A DNA stretch of 64,000 nt, taken from assembly GCF_050948175.1 (NCBI RefSeq), contig NW_027490239.1, positions 496,001 through 560,000 on the forward strand. Direction: 5' to 3'. The notes below the pieces were generated by a model that was given only the letters and a program-made list of their open reading frames with translations, ran no database searches and had not been told where the DNA came from. Origin of the DNA: Xylocopa sonorina. Its lineage: Eukaryota; Arthropoda; Insecta; Hymenoptera; Apidae. The translations under genes and the position numbers were made by a program. Below are positions 11,912 through 24,705 of this stretch, in pieces (position 1 is the stretch's first letter; each line of letters opens with the position of its first letter).

Positions 11912-13096
11912 TTAAGCCCGGTAAAAATATTGTAATCGACGAAATCATGGTTCCATGGCGAGGACGCTACAGTTTTTGTCAATATATCCCAGGAAAGCGG
12001 CATAAACATGGTATAAAACATTGTAAACTGTGCCTTCCGGAAGGATACGCACATAATATTCTTATTTATGCCGGAAATAATGCAACCAGAATAGCGAAAG
12101 CACATGCGCATGCTGTAGTTATGACGTTGGAGGGTGAATTATTATTTGAAAGCCGCATATTACAGGCAAATAGTTTATATACTTGTGTCCCTTTGGCCGA
12201 GAAACTTCTGCAAAAAGTAACATTTATTTATGGTACAGTAAAAGTTAATACACAATTTCTTCCGCTGTAGGCTAAACGGAAACTGCAACGGGGTAGCTTC
12301 ATGTATTTTCAAAATCGGAGCGGCTTTAAGTTTTTAAAGTGGACGTATAAGAAGCCGGTATGCATGCTAGCCACTTCTGAAAACCGCAAATGTGTTATTG
12401 TCCAGTGTAGAAATAATAAGTTAAAGCCGGATACAGTGTTCCTTTATAACAATGCTAAGAAGTGATTTGACCATCCGACCAGATGTCTTCTTATCACAGT
12501 TGATTACGCAGAACAGTAAAGTGGTATAGGAAAATAGTTATCGAATTAGTATGCGGGACTTCTCTCGTCAATGTCTATTATATGCATAGAAAATGGAGTA
12601 CCAAAGGTATGAAAATATTAAACTTCCGCGAAAAAATTATTGATTATCTCCTCAGTACAGTGGATCATCACGGTGAACAAACGTCATCTGAAACTGAAGC
12701 AGTGCCCAAGAAACGTACACATTTTCTGCGGTCATTCCAAGGACGCGCGAAAAAAACTAGACATGTAAAGAATGTTATAAACGTATGTCTAGAATAAATG
12801 GTAAACAGTATGCCGCGAGTAAGGCGATAAACGTAAAAATCTGTTGTAACTGATGTAAGGGCCAACCGGAACTCTACCCAACATAATTTCAAAAATTAAA
12901 TAATTAAGTTAGGTTTATAATATTGGTTTGTTATGTTTTAAATATAGAATGTCTGTTTATTATGCTGAGAATTGAAAAATAAACCTATTTTGTACTATCT
13001 ACTTTGTGAAACATAAGTTCGACCCACCGGAGATGCACACTGCCTCACGGAACAGACACGTGTGACTCACATGTGATGCACGCCGGCGTCAACGTG

Positions 13097-14493
13097 CTAA
13101 ACGTAGAAATTAAATGTGCCATCGCATTGCGTGGAGCATTAGATCACTACAGCTTTGGCAAGCAGACAATACGAAACCCCAGCCCCGTGCAAGCAACAGT
13201 CGAATTTCCATTCGTTTGAAGTGTAGAGGTAGGTAAGGATAATGCGATACAGAGAACATTACAACATTCTTGCTTTCGAACGTTGAAATGAGACAGCCCA
13301 CCACACAGCATGTAGCATTAGAACTCTATTGCTTATACACGTAGACACCATGAAACGGCATCCCGATGCATTTATCTGTAGAATTCGCATTCTTCTGAAA
13401 TGTAGAAACAGATCAACAAAATGCAAAGCGTACAAAGTTACAGCTAACTTACTATGAATCGTTGAAATGATTTGCGCTATCGCATTGCATAAAGCATTAG
13501 AACTCTATTGCATTGACACGATGACACAATCATGAATCGTACAGTCGCTTGTAACTACATTACGATTCACATTCATTTGACGCATAAAAGCTTATATGGA
13601 TAATAAGATGTATAGAACATTACACACATACTTTCGAACGTTGAAAAGAGATGAGCCAACACCATACATATAGCACTAGAACTGCATTGCTTTGACACGC
13701 CGAAGCTATGAAGCAGCTTCCCGTTACATGGAACTGTGGAAGTCACATTCTTTTGAAGTGTATAAACAGATAGGTATTAGAAGAAGCATTGAGAGTTACA
13801 GGTAACATACATTGAAATTTTGAAATGCGACGAACGCTCGTGATGCACATAAGATTTTGAACTCCATTGCTGTTACAGGTAGACAATATGAAGCACTAAC
13901 CAGTGGCAAGGAAATTTGGAATTGCTATTATTTTTAAGTGTAAAAGCTGATAAGTATAATGCGATGTAGAGATCCTTAAAACTTACTTAGTTTGAATCGT
14001 TGAAATGAGTCGCGCCATTGAGACACATGGAGCATTTAGATCTCAATAGCTTTAACATGAAGACACAATGTAGCGAGATCCCATAGCAAGGAACTGTAGA
14101 GTTCACATTCTTTTCAAGTGTACAAACAGACAAGAATAATGCTACGCACAAAAGATTACAGTCTCGTTGGATTGAACCATTGAAATGAAAAGCGCCATCA
14201 GATTGCATGGATCATCAGGCATCAATTACTTTGACACGCAGGCAATACGAACCGCCATCCCGTTGCTTGGAACTGAAGAATTCACATTCTTATGATGCGC
14301 TGAATCAGATAAACATAATGCTAATCATATAAATTAATAGCTTACTAACTTTGAAACGTTGAATTGAAATGCGCCATTGCATTACTTGGAGCAGTAGATC
14401 TCTATTGCAATGAGACACAGATATTATGAAGCGCCATCTGGTTGCAGCGAACTGCAAATTCATATTCTTCTGAATCGTACAAAGCGATAAGTT
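13097..14493 (-). repeat. 174-bp satellite, diverged monomers, minus orientation
   Basis: Plus orientation is defined here as the strand reading CACTTCAAAAGAATGT. Here the complement (ACATTCxxTTGAAGTG) recurs, with CGTTGAAATGAGATGCGCC-type phrases. Monomers differ widely from one another. The first 400 bp are shared with the flank of piggyBac B copy 2 (about 42,520-42,933, inverted). Confidence 0.9.
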
Positions 14494-15682
14494 TCAGAGT
14501 ATGAAAGCTGTACCGTTCTGTGCATCGCATTATACTTATCTGTTTCTGCACTTCAAAAGAATGTGAATTCTACAATTCCTTGAAACGAAATGGCGCTTTA
14601 TAGTGTTTACGTGTCAGAGCAAGAGAGTTCCGATGCTCCATGCAATGCGTTGGCGCAACGCATGACGTTTCAATGTAAGCAAGCTGTAATCCCCTATGCA
14701 TAGCATTATGCTTAACTGCTTCTAGTCATCAAATGAATGTGAATTATACAGCTTCATGCAACGGGATGGCGCTTCGTATTGTCTACGTGTCAAAGCAGTA
14801 TAGTGCTAGTTCTACATGCAATGCGATGGTATTTCTCATTTCAACGTTTTAAAGTGAGAAAGCTATAGCCTTCAATGCATAGCATTATGCTTATCTGCTG
14901 GAGCTCTTCAAAAGAATGAGAAATATACAATTCAAGATGGCGCTCCATATTATCTGCATGCCAATGAAATATACTTCTACTGCTCCATTCAACGCAATGT
15001 TGCGTCTCATTACAAGGTTTCATGGTAGGATGTAATTTCAATGCAACGCGTTATGTCTATCTGCTTCTAAACGTGAACAGAATGTGAATCCTAAACTGAC
15101 CTTTAACGGAATAGCGTTTCTAGATGTCTACGTGTCGAAGCAATAGAGTTTAAATGCTTCATTCAACGCGATCTCGCATCTCACTTCGATGTTTCATAAT
15201 AAGGTGTAATATTCAATGCATAGCGTTATGTTTATTTGCAACTACACTTCAAGAAAATGTGAATCCTACACTTCCTGGCAACGCGATAGCATTTCTAGAT
15301 GTCTACTTGTCGAAGAAATGGAGTTCCAATACTTCATTCAACGCAATGTCGCATCTCATTTCAGTGATTCATGACAAGTTGTAATATTCAATGCAACGCA
15401 TTATGTTTATCTGCTTTCAGACTTCAAAAGATTGTGGATCATAAACTGATTTGCAAAGGTATGGCATTTCTAGACGTCTACGTGTGGTAGCAATGGATTT
15501 CTAATACTTCATTCAAAGCGGTGTCGCAGCTCATTCCAATGTGTCATGATATGATGTAATATTCAGTGCAACGCGATATGTCTATTAGCTTCTACACTTC
15601 AAAAGAATGTGAATACATACTACATTACAATGTGTGTAATTTATACAGACTCGTGTATCTACATAGCGCTTATTGTGTCAAG
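14494..15682 (+). repeat. 174-bp satellite, diverged, plus orientation
   Basis: It reads CACTTCAAAAGAATGTGAAT and then a TTCCTTGCAACGGGAT-type phrase. Orientation switches at about 14,494 and at the palindrome centred on 15,682. Confidence 0.9.
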
Positions 15683-16035
15683 TTGACACTTAGAAGCACT
15701 ATACAGTTACATTGGTCTGTACAAATTACGTGCCTTATAACGTACAACCAAAATAAGCATATTTGCTTCGTATAAAACCTTTAAAATTACTTACCTTGTA
15801 ACGTAAATCTAAGAAGAGTCATCGCGTTGCACGTAGCTTTGGAATTCAATTGCTTTGATAAGATGCCACTTAGAAACAATGTCCTGTTACATGGATATGT
15901 AGAAATTGCATACTTTGTAACGTGAATCACAGTGTGCATAATTAAGTAGTATACAAACTAACAACTCATTTCCTTCAAACGCAGGACTGAGAAGCACCCT
16001 TGCGTTGCATAAAATTTTGGAATTCAATTGCTTTG
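15683..16035 (-). repeat. 174-bp satellite, short minus-orientation block
   Basis: It carries GTTGACACTTAGAAGC and the CGTAAATCTAAGAAG variant, matching the second monomer subclass seen at 46.1-46.4, 50.8-51.5 and 55.7-56.8 kb. Confidence 0.8.
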
Positions 16036-16910
16036 ACATGTTCAAAAGAATGTACATTTTACAGTTCCATGCATTGGGATGACGCATCTCATATCAGCAT
16101 TTCAAAGTAAGTAAGGTCCTTGCAACAGGATAACGCATATCATTTCATCGTTTCAAAGTATGTAGGTTGTAATGTTCTACTCATCACATTATTATTATCT
16201 GCTTCTAAGCTTGAAAAGAATGTTAATCCTACGTTTGCTTGCAACAAGATGGCGCTCCATTGTCTCTACATGTAAAAGCAATGGTTTTCTGATGCTACAT
16301 GCAATGCGAAGGCGCACATCATTTCAATGTTTCAAAGTAAGTAAGCTGTAATGATCTACGCATAGCATTATGCTTATCTTCTTCCACATTTCTAAAGAAT
16401 CTGAAATCTACAGTTCTATTCAACGAGATGGCGCTTAACAGTGTCTGCGTGGCAATACAGTTTAATCCTTCTGGTACATGCAATACGAAGTCACATCTCA
16501 TTCTAACGCTTCAAATTAGATAAGCTGTAATCTTCTATACAAAGCATAATGCTTATCCGCTTCTACATTTCAAAAGTATGTGAACTCTACAGTACTATGC
16601 AACGAAATGTCTCCACTGCAGTATATGCGTCAAAGCAGTAAAGTTCTAATGCTCCGCGCAATGCGATGGCTCATTGCATTTCAATGTTTCCACGTAAGGA
16701 TACTGTAATCATCAATGCACTGCATTTTGCTTATCTGCTTCAACTCTACAAAAAATGTGAATTATACGGTTCCATGCAGCAGGATAGTGTTTCATAGTGT
16801 CTGCGTGTCAAAACAAATTCCCAACGTTCAACGCAATGCGATGGCGCATACTATTTTAACATCTCAAAGTAAGTGAGCTGTAACCTTCTGTGCACAGCAC
16901 TATACTTACC
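16036..16910 (+). repeat. 174-bp satellite, diverged, plus orientation
   Basis: About five monomers carry TTCAAAAGAATGT and CATTTCAACGTTTCAAAGTA phrases. Both block edges are orientation switches. Confidence 0.85.
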
Positions 16911-17120
16911 CGCAAGGAACTGTAAAATTCACATTCGTTTGAAGTGAATGAGCAGATGAGCATAATGATATGCTTAGAAGATTACAGGTTACTTACTTTG
17001 AAACGTTGAAATGAGATGTATTATTGCGTTGCGCGGAGCATTAGAACTTCATGGTTTTCACACGCAGATACTGTGAAGCACCATCCCGTTCCAAGGAACT
17101 GCAGAGTTTACATTCCTTTA
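16911..17120 (-). repeat. 174-bp satellite, single inverted monomer
   Basis: AAGGAACTGTAAAATTCACA followed by GTTGAAATGAGATG reads in minus orientation between plus arrays. Confidence 0.8.
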
Positions 17121-20100
17121 AAGAAGTAAAAGAGATCTAATGCTTCTTGAAACGCGATATTGCATCTCATTTTTATGTTCCATGATAAGATATAATATTC
17201 ATTGCGAAGTGTAATGTATAACTCGACTACACTTCAGAAGAATGTAAATGCCACACATCCTTGCTAGGAAATCCGATTCCAGATGTCTACGTATCGAAGC
17301 AATAGAGTTCTAATGCTTCTTAGAACGCGATATCGCATATCATTTCTATGTTTCATGCTAAGATATAGTATTCATTGCGAAGTGTCATGTATAGCTCGTA
17401 CTCACTTCAAAAGAATGTAAATGCGACACTTCCTTGCTAGGAAATAGCGTTTCCAGATATCTACGTATCGAAACAATAGTGTTCCAATGCTTCTTAAAAC
17501 GTGATATCGCATCTTACTTCTATGTTTCATGATAAGATATAATATCCATTACGAAGTGTCATGTATACCTCGTATTCACTTCAAAAGAATGTAAATGCGA
17601 CACTTCCTTGCTAGGAAATAGCGTTTGAAGATGTCTACGTATCGTAGCAATAGAGTTCTAATGCCACTTAAATCGCGATATCACATCTTATTTCTATGTT
17701 TCGTGATGAGATACAATATTCATTGCGATGTGTCATGTATACCCCGTATTCACTTCAAAAGAATGTAAATGCGACACTTCCTTGCTTGGAAATAGCGCCT
17801 CCAGATATCTGCGAATCGTAGCAATAAAGTACCAATGCTTCTTAATTCGCGATATCGCATCTCGTTCCTATGTTTCAAGATGAGATATAATATTCATTGC
17901 GAAGTGCCATGTATTCATCGTATTCACTTCAAACGAATGTAAACGCGACACTTCCTTGCTAGGAAATAGCGTTTGCAGATGTCTACGTATCGAAACAAGA
18001 GAGTTCCAATGCTTCTTAAAACGAGATGCCGCATTCCAATTCTATGTTTCGTGATAAGATATAATATTCATTGCGAAATGTCACGTATACCTCGTATTCA
18101 CTTCAAAAGAAAGTGAATGCGACACTTCCATGCTAGGAAATAGCGTTTTCAGATGTCTACGTATCGTAGCAATAATGTTCTAATACTGCTTAAAACGCGA
18201 TATCGCATCTCAGATCTATGTTTTATCATAACATATAAGATTCACTGCGAAGTGTTATGTATACCTCGTCTACACTTCAAAAGAATGTAACTGCGACTGA
18301 ATGAACTGTTCTTTAAAGAATGTAACTGTTCTTTAAACGCGATATCGCTTTCCATTTCTGTGTTTCATGATAAGATGTAATATGCATTGCGAAGTGTTAC
18401 GTATACCTCGTCTACACTTCAAAAGAATGTAAATGCCACACTTCCTTGCTAGGAAATAGCGTTTCCAGATGTCTACATATCGAAGCAATAGACTTCTAAC
18501 GCTTTTTAAATCGCGATATCGCATCTCATTTCTATGCCTCATGATATGATATAATATTCATTGCGAAGTGTTATGTATACCTCGTCTACATTTCAAAAGA
18601 ATGTTATAGCCACACTTCCTTGTAGTGAAATGCGTTTCCAGATGTCTACGTATCGAGGAAATAGAATAGTAATGCTCCTTAGGACGCGATATCGCATCTC
18701 AGTTCTATGTATCATGGTAAGATATAATATTCATTGCGAACTGTTATGTATACCCCGTCTACACCTCAAAAGGATTTAAATGCCACACATCCTTGCTAGG
18801 AAATGCGTTTCCAGATGTCTACGTGTCGACGCTATAGGGTTCTAATGCTTCTTAAAACGCGATATCGCATCCCAATTCAATGTTTCATTATATGATATAA
18901 TATTCATTGCGATGTGGTATGTATACCTCATCTACACTTCAAAAGAATGTAAATGCAACGCTTGCACACTAGGAAATAGCGTTTCCAGATGTCCACGTAT
19001 CGAAGCAATAGAGTTCTAATGCTTCTCAAAACGTAATACCGCATCACATTTCTATGTTTCATGATAAGATATAATATTCATCGCGAAGTGTTCTGCATAC
19101 CTGGTCTACACTTCAAAAGAATGTAAATGCCACACTTCCTCACTAGGAAAAGCGTTACCAGATGGATACGTATCGAAGCAATGGAGTTGCAATGCATCTT
19201 AAAACGCGATATTGCATTTCATTTCTGTGCTTCATGATAAGATACAATATTCAATGCGATTTGTTATGTATACCTCGTCAACACATCAAAAGAATGTAAT
19301 TGCCGCACTTCCTTGCTAGGAAATGCGTTTCCAGATTCGTACATATCCAAGCAATAAAGTTTTAATGCTCCTTATAACGCGATATCGCATCTCACTTCCA
19401 TGTTTCATGATAAGATATAATATTCATTGCGAAGTGTTATGTATACCTCGTCTACACTTCAAAGGAATGTAAATGCCACACTTCCTTGCTAGGATGTGCG
19501 TTTCCAGATGTCTACCTATCGAAGCAGTAGAGTTCTAGTGCCCCTTAAAACGCGATATCGCTTTTCATATCTACGTTTCAAGATAACATATAATATTCAT
19601 TGCGAATTGTTATGTATATCTCGCCTGCACTTCAAAAGAATGTAAGTGAGAAACATCCCTTCTAGGAAATGCGTTTCAAGATGTCTACGTATCGAAGCAA
19701 TAATGTTGTAATACTTCTTAAAATGCGATGTCGCACCTCATTCCTATGTTTCATGATAAGATATAATATTCATTGCGAAGTGTAATGATTACCACGTCTA
19801 CACTTCAAAAGAATGTAAATGCCACTCTTCTTTGCTATGAAATAGCGTTTCCAGATGTCTACGTATCGAAGCTCTAGTGTTGTAATGCTTCTTAAAACGC
19901 GATATCGCAGCTCTTTTCTATGTTTGATGGTAAGATATAATATTCATTACGAAGTGTTATGTATACCTCTTCTACACTTCAAAAGAATGTAAATGCCACA
20001 CTTCCTTGCGACGGAATAGTGTTTCTAGATGTCTACGCATCGAAGCAATAGATTTCTAACTCTTTATAAAACGCGATATCGCATATCAGTTCTATGTCAC

Positions 20101-20335
20101 ATGATAAGGTGTAATTTCAATGCAACGCGTTATGTATATCTCCTCTACACTTCAAATGAATGTAAATGCACCTCTTCCTTGCTACGGACTATCGTTTCTA
20201 TATCTGAAGGTTTAGAGGCAATAGAGTTCTAATGCTTCGTAAAACGCAGCTGCGCATCTTACTTCTATATTTCATGATAAGATGTAATATTCATAGCATC
20301 GCATTATGCTTATATGCTTCTGTGCTTTATAATGC
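17121..20335 (+). repeat. 174-bp satellite array, plus orientation, moderately homogeneous
   Basis: About 18 monomers with GCGATATCGC, TTCCTTGCTAGGAAAT and CAAAAGAATGTAAATGCCAC. CAAAAGAATG starts at 18,420 and again at 18,594, giving the 174-bp period. It ends at a truncated LTR. Confidence 0.95.
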
Positions 20336-20959
20336 TCTGGGATGTGAGAAGGTCCTCAACCATCCTTAACCCCCTAAAGAGAAGTCAAAAGTCCAGCGGC
20401 CCTGCAGGTGGGCCATGGGAGCGCGGCGCGCGAGGCGCTACGCAATTTAAATGATCAGGATGATCCCCTCAGGGACTCCCAGCGAATTCAAGGAACCTGA
20501 AGAAGAGAATGTCAGAGCTTATTCGCTAAAGCGTCCCATTTCTTGTGTCGCATATTGTATATTGTATCTTATATCGTGAAGCGAGTTATGATACGCGGTA
20601 ATTCGCGGCGTGTTGCGTAGTTTCCCGTAGCCCTTGTTAGTTAAACCCAGGTCGAGACCATAAATAAACATGCCGCGACTTCAGTATCGCGCGACCTGAG
20701 TGTGTGTACTTGGGTAGGCGTAGTCGAGAGGAGGAGCATTTCGAAGTTTCAGGGGTTGTTCCGCCCCAGGGTTCCCGGGGTCGTGTAGTCTATCGCTTTG
20801 CTACTTTCTGAGCATTTGGTGCCCAAGAAAAGTTGTATGTGAGCGGATACCTTGGAACGATAGATCGCTTTAGATTAAAGTTCGTTTTACACCTTAAAGC
20901 ATTTAGATAATTATCCCCTTCGAGCTTCCCTGACTTACTATATATAGGTTTCCGTCACA
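20336..20959 (+). mobile_element. Solo LTR, family 1, 5'-truncated
   Basis: It matches the 3' half of the LTRs at 24,706 and 52,840: CCAGCGGCCCTGCAGG, CGCTAAAGCGTCCC and an end in CCGTCACA. The 5' TGTGACG end is missing and no target duplication was found. Confidence 0.8.
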
Positions 20960-21180
20960 ACTAATAGGAACCATCACTTTACATAGATATATAGAACACA
21001 CATAGTCTTAAACGTAGAACTGAGAATTTGAGAACTTACTTTGAAACGTTAGTAGTGAGGAATTCCATCGGATTTCATAGAAATTCAGAACTTACTTGCT
21101 ATGAAACATAGGCAGATAAGGGCCATCGCGTTGCTTAGAACTTTAGAACTTGCTTACTTCAACAAAGATTTCTATTGGCT
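20960..21180 (-). repeat. Very diverged 174-bp satellite remnants
   Basis: ACTTACTTTGAAACGTTAGT and GGGCCATCGCGTTGC phrases match minus-orientation monomers. It fades out before 21,200. Confidence 0.6.
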
Positions 21181-21528
21181 TCGTCCGTTCTTTTAGAAGA
21201 GTTTTTGATAAACCACATACTTTCCACGCTTCTGATATCTTTGAAAGTTCGCGAGATGTAATCGTTTAAGTTTTAAAATGATTACTTAGTGTGGATTATT
21301 ATTTAGTAACGCGCTCATAAACGAGTCTGCATAGGATTTAATCCATAAGTTTTTAAGCCTGGAATTTATGCAGTTATTTGTTATTCACTTATTGCTGAAA
21401 TGACAAAGATTCTGACCACTTCAAAATGGTTGACTTTCATCAATTTTCTTAAAAATTGAAATACTGCCCAACTGCTTGCATTAAAGACTGTAATTAAAGC
21501 TTTCAAAACATTTTACGTCTTATAGATG
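21181..21528. other. AT-rich unassigned stretch
   Basis: Single-copy-looking DNA between satellite and duplication copy 2. No gene or repeat was recognised. Confidence 0.3.
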
Positions 21529-21921
21529 AATTCTGGAATTGAAATTGAATATTTAACTTTACTAACTCCTGTTTAGACATCTTTCTATTGGAATGTTCAA
21601 GTATTTTTCATATTCGTAATTATTAAAAATGTTTTACTTGATTCTTTAATTTAATATTTAGAATTTTCTGAGAAATATTTTTTATCACAATGAACTATAT
21701 AATTGCAATTATAATTCTTTATGAAATAATAATAACAGAAATGTATGTATCCATTCTTGTAGTTTTGTAAAGAGTATCTAATCTTACTATCTAAAATGAA
21801 ACATTGAGATCTGTTTACTATCTAATGGAATTTAATTACCTTTTGATTCAAATTCACAATGATAATCTTCCATAGTTCAACAATTTTGTGAGCTGTTCTC
21901 AGAAATCCGCAGCTCAGTACT

Positions 21922-21928
21922 TATAAAA
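21922..21928 (+). promoter_or_regulatory. Candidate TATA box, copy 2
   Basis: TATAAAA with the same downstream tract as at 411. The donor-like GTAAGTATT at about 22,061 is a better splice consensus than in copy 1. It lies about 370 bp upstream of the RNF212-like start and could be that gene's ancestral promoter. Confidence 0.35.
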
Positions 21929-22294
21929 TGAACGACACAAAGAACAGCCTAACCAAACGTATTCGAACCGATTTTTCAATACTAATCTTATCATGTTTAA
22001 CTTATGCTGCAAACTATTGAAATGCCCTTCGAAAAGTGTTTATTCACAGTGAAGTAAACGGTAAGTATTACGCCTTCCACCACTGTTTACAATACGTATG
22101 TTTCATTTACTATCAAATCCGTGAGTATTATCGCCTTTCTTTACTTTTTATAACCTTCAATGCCTTCATGTTACAGATCGTTAAACCTGCTTTAAAATGC
22201 TCTATCGTATTACGGAAGAATGGACATACCAATTCATTTTAAAAAATGAAGGAAACCTTCATATGTCCAACATAACTCCACTTACAAAAAAACT

Positions 22295-23094
22295 ATGTTC
22301 ATCAACGGTTGGGCCCTTTGTACTATGCAATTTTATATTAGCAAAAACTTCTATGAAACTTACAGTTTCGTGGATATCTGAGGTGCTAATTATTACTGCC
22401 CCATCCTGTATATTGTTATGGATGTGTCCAACAAGGCAACGATGAACATAGTTAAATTTAATATTATGATGTTTATTATTTTACTTATAATATATTTGTT
22501 TTTCTGAAATTTTGCCAAAAAACAATGTTCACGATGTCGACAGATGAATATATTTGCCTTAGAATTACAAGAGCCAACAATTTCGAAAGTAGAATATTTC
22601 TTTACTTCGCTAACCGAATCATTGCAAACGTTAAGTAAAGTGCGTGCCTTTCAAAACAGTCAGATGCAAATTACGATACAACGTTTCCAAGAAATGGTAC
22701 GTGCCACTGTTTTTTAATTTCCGTTTATTTAATCAAAGGAAATTTAATTGAAATATCCGCAAAATTTGAGGACAAAAAGTTATTGTAATTTTACGCAACA
22801 TATATGATGATGATAAAGGATAAGTATACGGAACTGAAAATGGAAAGTAGCGAGCAGAAAAAGAAACTGATGGAGCTACAAAGTAGATTGATAAATCCGT
22901 CAAATAATGCATCTAGGTTAATAAAATCTGTTAATCACAGAACTATTGCAAAAATCAAGTATAATCAAGATTACATCTGCTCAAAGACTATAATAGAATT
23001 GGACCGAAATGGGTACAAAACAGGCAATTATATCTATACGTTCTATTCTATGCAAAGGCAAATATTTCAAAGAGAAAAGATGTGTTACTTATAA
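22295..23094 (+). pseudogene. RNF212/Vilya-like (Zip3 family) meiotic RING protein relic
   Basis: Zip3-family RING proteins are SUMO or ubiquitin ligases that mark crossover sites on meiotic chromosomes. From ATG at 22,295 the start reads MFINGWALC, like the W-x2-C opening of the family. After a frameshift a RING piece VYCYGCVQQ sits at 22,408-22,434. A second exon (about 22,523-22,696) opens with CSRC, the last RING cysteine pair, and continues with YFFTSLTESL, KVRAFQNSQ and ITIQRFQEM, matching the region after the RING. A GT-AG intron (22,697-22,818, donor GTACGT) joins in phase to a third exon with charged, coiled-coil-like DKYTELKMESSEQKKKLME. The RING is frameshifted and its CGH motif is lost, so it is probably a pseudogene. 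The intron argues against retroposition. Homology is by eye only. Confidence 0.62.
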
Positions 23095-23099
23095 ATTAC

Positions 23100-24705
23100 T
23101 TATGTTCCTAGACATCTCACTAATTCAGGCTTCTTGTCTTGCAGAACTAATCATTAATTTAACATGTAAAGAGGTCGAAGAATAGTAAAAGATTTTTATA
23201 TTTCATAGCCTCACTCGATACGTCGATTGGATCACGTAAAATATCGGACATTAATTGCATCTACATCTTCAGACCTTAAATATATGATTGCAACAACATA
23301 TTTAATAGCGTTTTAATAACATTTTTCTAATTGTTTATATCTATGTCTAATAAATATATATTAATCGAATAAGTTGCTTTACCAAAGAATAAAAGTATCT
23401 GAGGCTTACAAATCGGAGCATTACATAACAAACGTGCATCACATATATAATATTACATGTAACAAAAGATGAAGACCAAAAAGATCGTACATAAGTTGAA
23501 TCCACAATGCGGTCATAGAGATACAGAAACGGCAAAAATTGCAAACAATAATTTAAAAAATTCAAAACGTGGGGAGTGAAAATCCATCTCCTTGACGATG
23601 ATAAGGAACAAGTCTGCCTCATGCTCTACAATATCCCAAACAGCCAGCGATTGGCACGCCAATGACAACGGATGGAACGAATTTCGTTACAGAACTGTGC
23701 TAACAAAGTGCTCCTACTCAGCTTTCGAAATGGCATACTGTTAGTACTGGGGCGGCATTCGTATCACGGCACTATTAAAGCATCGAGATATAGCACACGG
23801 GCTACACGGCCGTGACAATGACACTATCAGCTCACTATAGCTACACGCGTGGTTGTGGCGTAGGCTGACATTTACTAATGGGGAAGCTGTTTCCATAAAA
23901 ATTATAAGCAAATATGAAAAATGACTAATCTGCGCAATTTATTTATTTTGCTTCCAAAATAGATACACCGGCACAAAACAAAGATATATGAACTCGATTT
24001 TATTATTTTCTATAAACTAGCTCAATAGGGCGATTTTTTCCATAAAGTCGATAATTACTTTGTCATAAAAATATATACACTTATTTTATATATATTTTCT
24101 TCAATTTATTGTTACAAATTCATGCAAGTTGAGGGTTACATTAAATACGGCGACAGCATGTTATTTCAAAAATTACACAAGGCGAAGTTAGGGACGCAAA
24201 AGCATAAATTTTTATTTTATAAGTAATATTTTTTTTATAAATAATATTTTTAGTCTATGATCGATTGAAAGAAATATATACGACTCGCTCAATAACTATA
24301 AATATAGGAAAACGACCATCAAAATGTCTATCAATACTCATATGCTGAACATCTACTGACATCTAACGGTTCTAATTTGTATGAAAGCACAGGTTCCCTA
24401 TTGCCAAATGTGATCCTGCGTCATTGCTGAGGAGATTCATGAATGGAGCGATGATACGCGTGTCACCATGGTGCTGGTGCTGCGCGATTCACTTGTCTAG
24501 AACGTACTGGTAACACGTTCTGGCATTTTAGTTAACGAATCCGGTCACAGATGACTACGAATCAGTTGACACTCCTCGGAAGTGGCAATATAGTGCCGGA
24601 ATGGTGTCGCTACCATCTTGCCATTTGTTATCTGGGATGCTTTTTAGTGCATTATTCGGAATTGAATTTGAACACATAGTTACTTAATCGCTAACTTGTA
24701 TGTAC
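23100..24705. other. Non-coding remainder of duplication copy 2
   Basis: 23,100-23,750 has no counterpart in copy 1; an acceptor-like TTCTTGTCTTGCAG at about 23,131 could precede a lost last exon of the RING gene. 23,750-24,311 and 24,568-24,705 match copy 1. No gene was supported. Confidence 0.4.

Larger units (their letters stand above)
9624..12885 (+). pseudogene. piggyBac-like transposase, family B, copy 1 (interrupted)
   Basis: The transposase would cut and paste DNA at TTAA sites. The N-terminal part (9,624-9,801) has the MKRDRFISILRYFHF core and YKLRIIVNAIV segment typical of the family. It is broken by element A. It resumes at 11,916 with the first catalytic block VIDEIMVPWRGR (about 11,936-11,971) and CQYIPGKRHKHGIK. 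The second catalytic Asp block reads QANSL near 12,163, where copy 2 has YADSF, so Asp is replaced by Asn. C-terminal pieces follow: FLKWTYKKPV (about 12,330), VKWYRKIVIELVCGT (about 12,520) and a degraded cysteine-rich tail near 12,790-12,880. Stops and frameshifts add to the interruption. It is non-functional. Confidence 0.85.
9543..13096 (+). mobile_element. piggyBac-like element, family B, copy 1 (split by element A)
   Basis: It matches the inverted copy at 42,934-44,430 on both sides of the nested insert. The 3' end reads into CACGTTGACGCCGGCGTGCA on the opposite strand, resembling the termini of A and C, and is followed by CTAA, a probable decayed TTAA. No 5' terminal repeat was found, so the left end is truncated or diverged. 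Removing 9,806-11,911 makes it collinear with copy 2. Confidence 0.85.
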
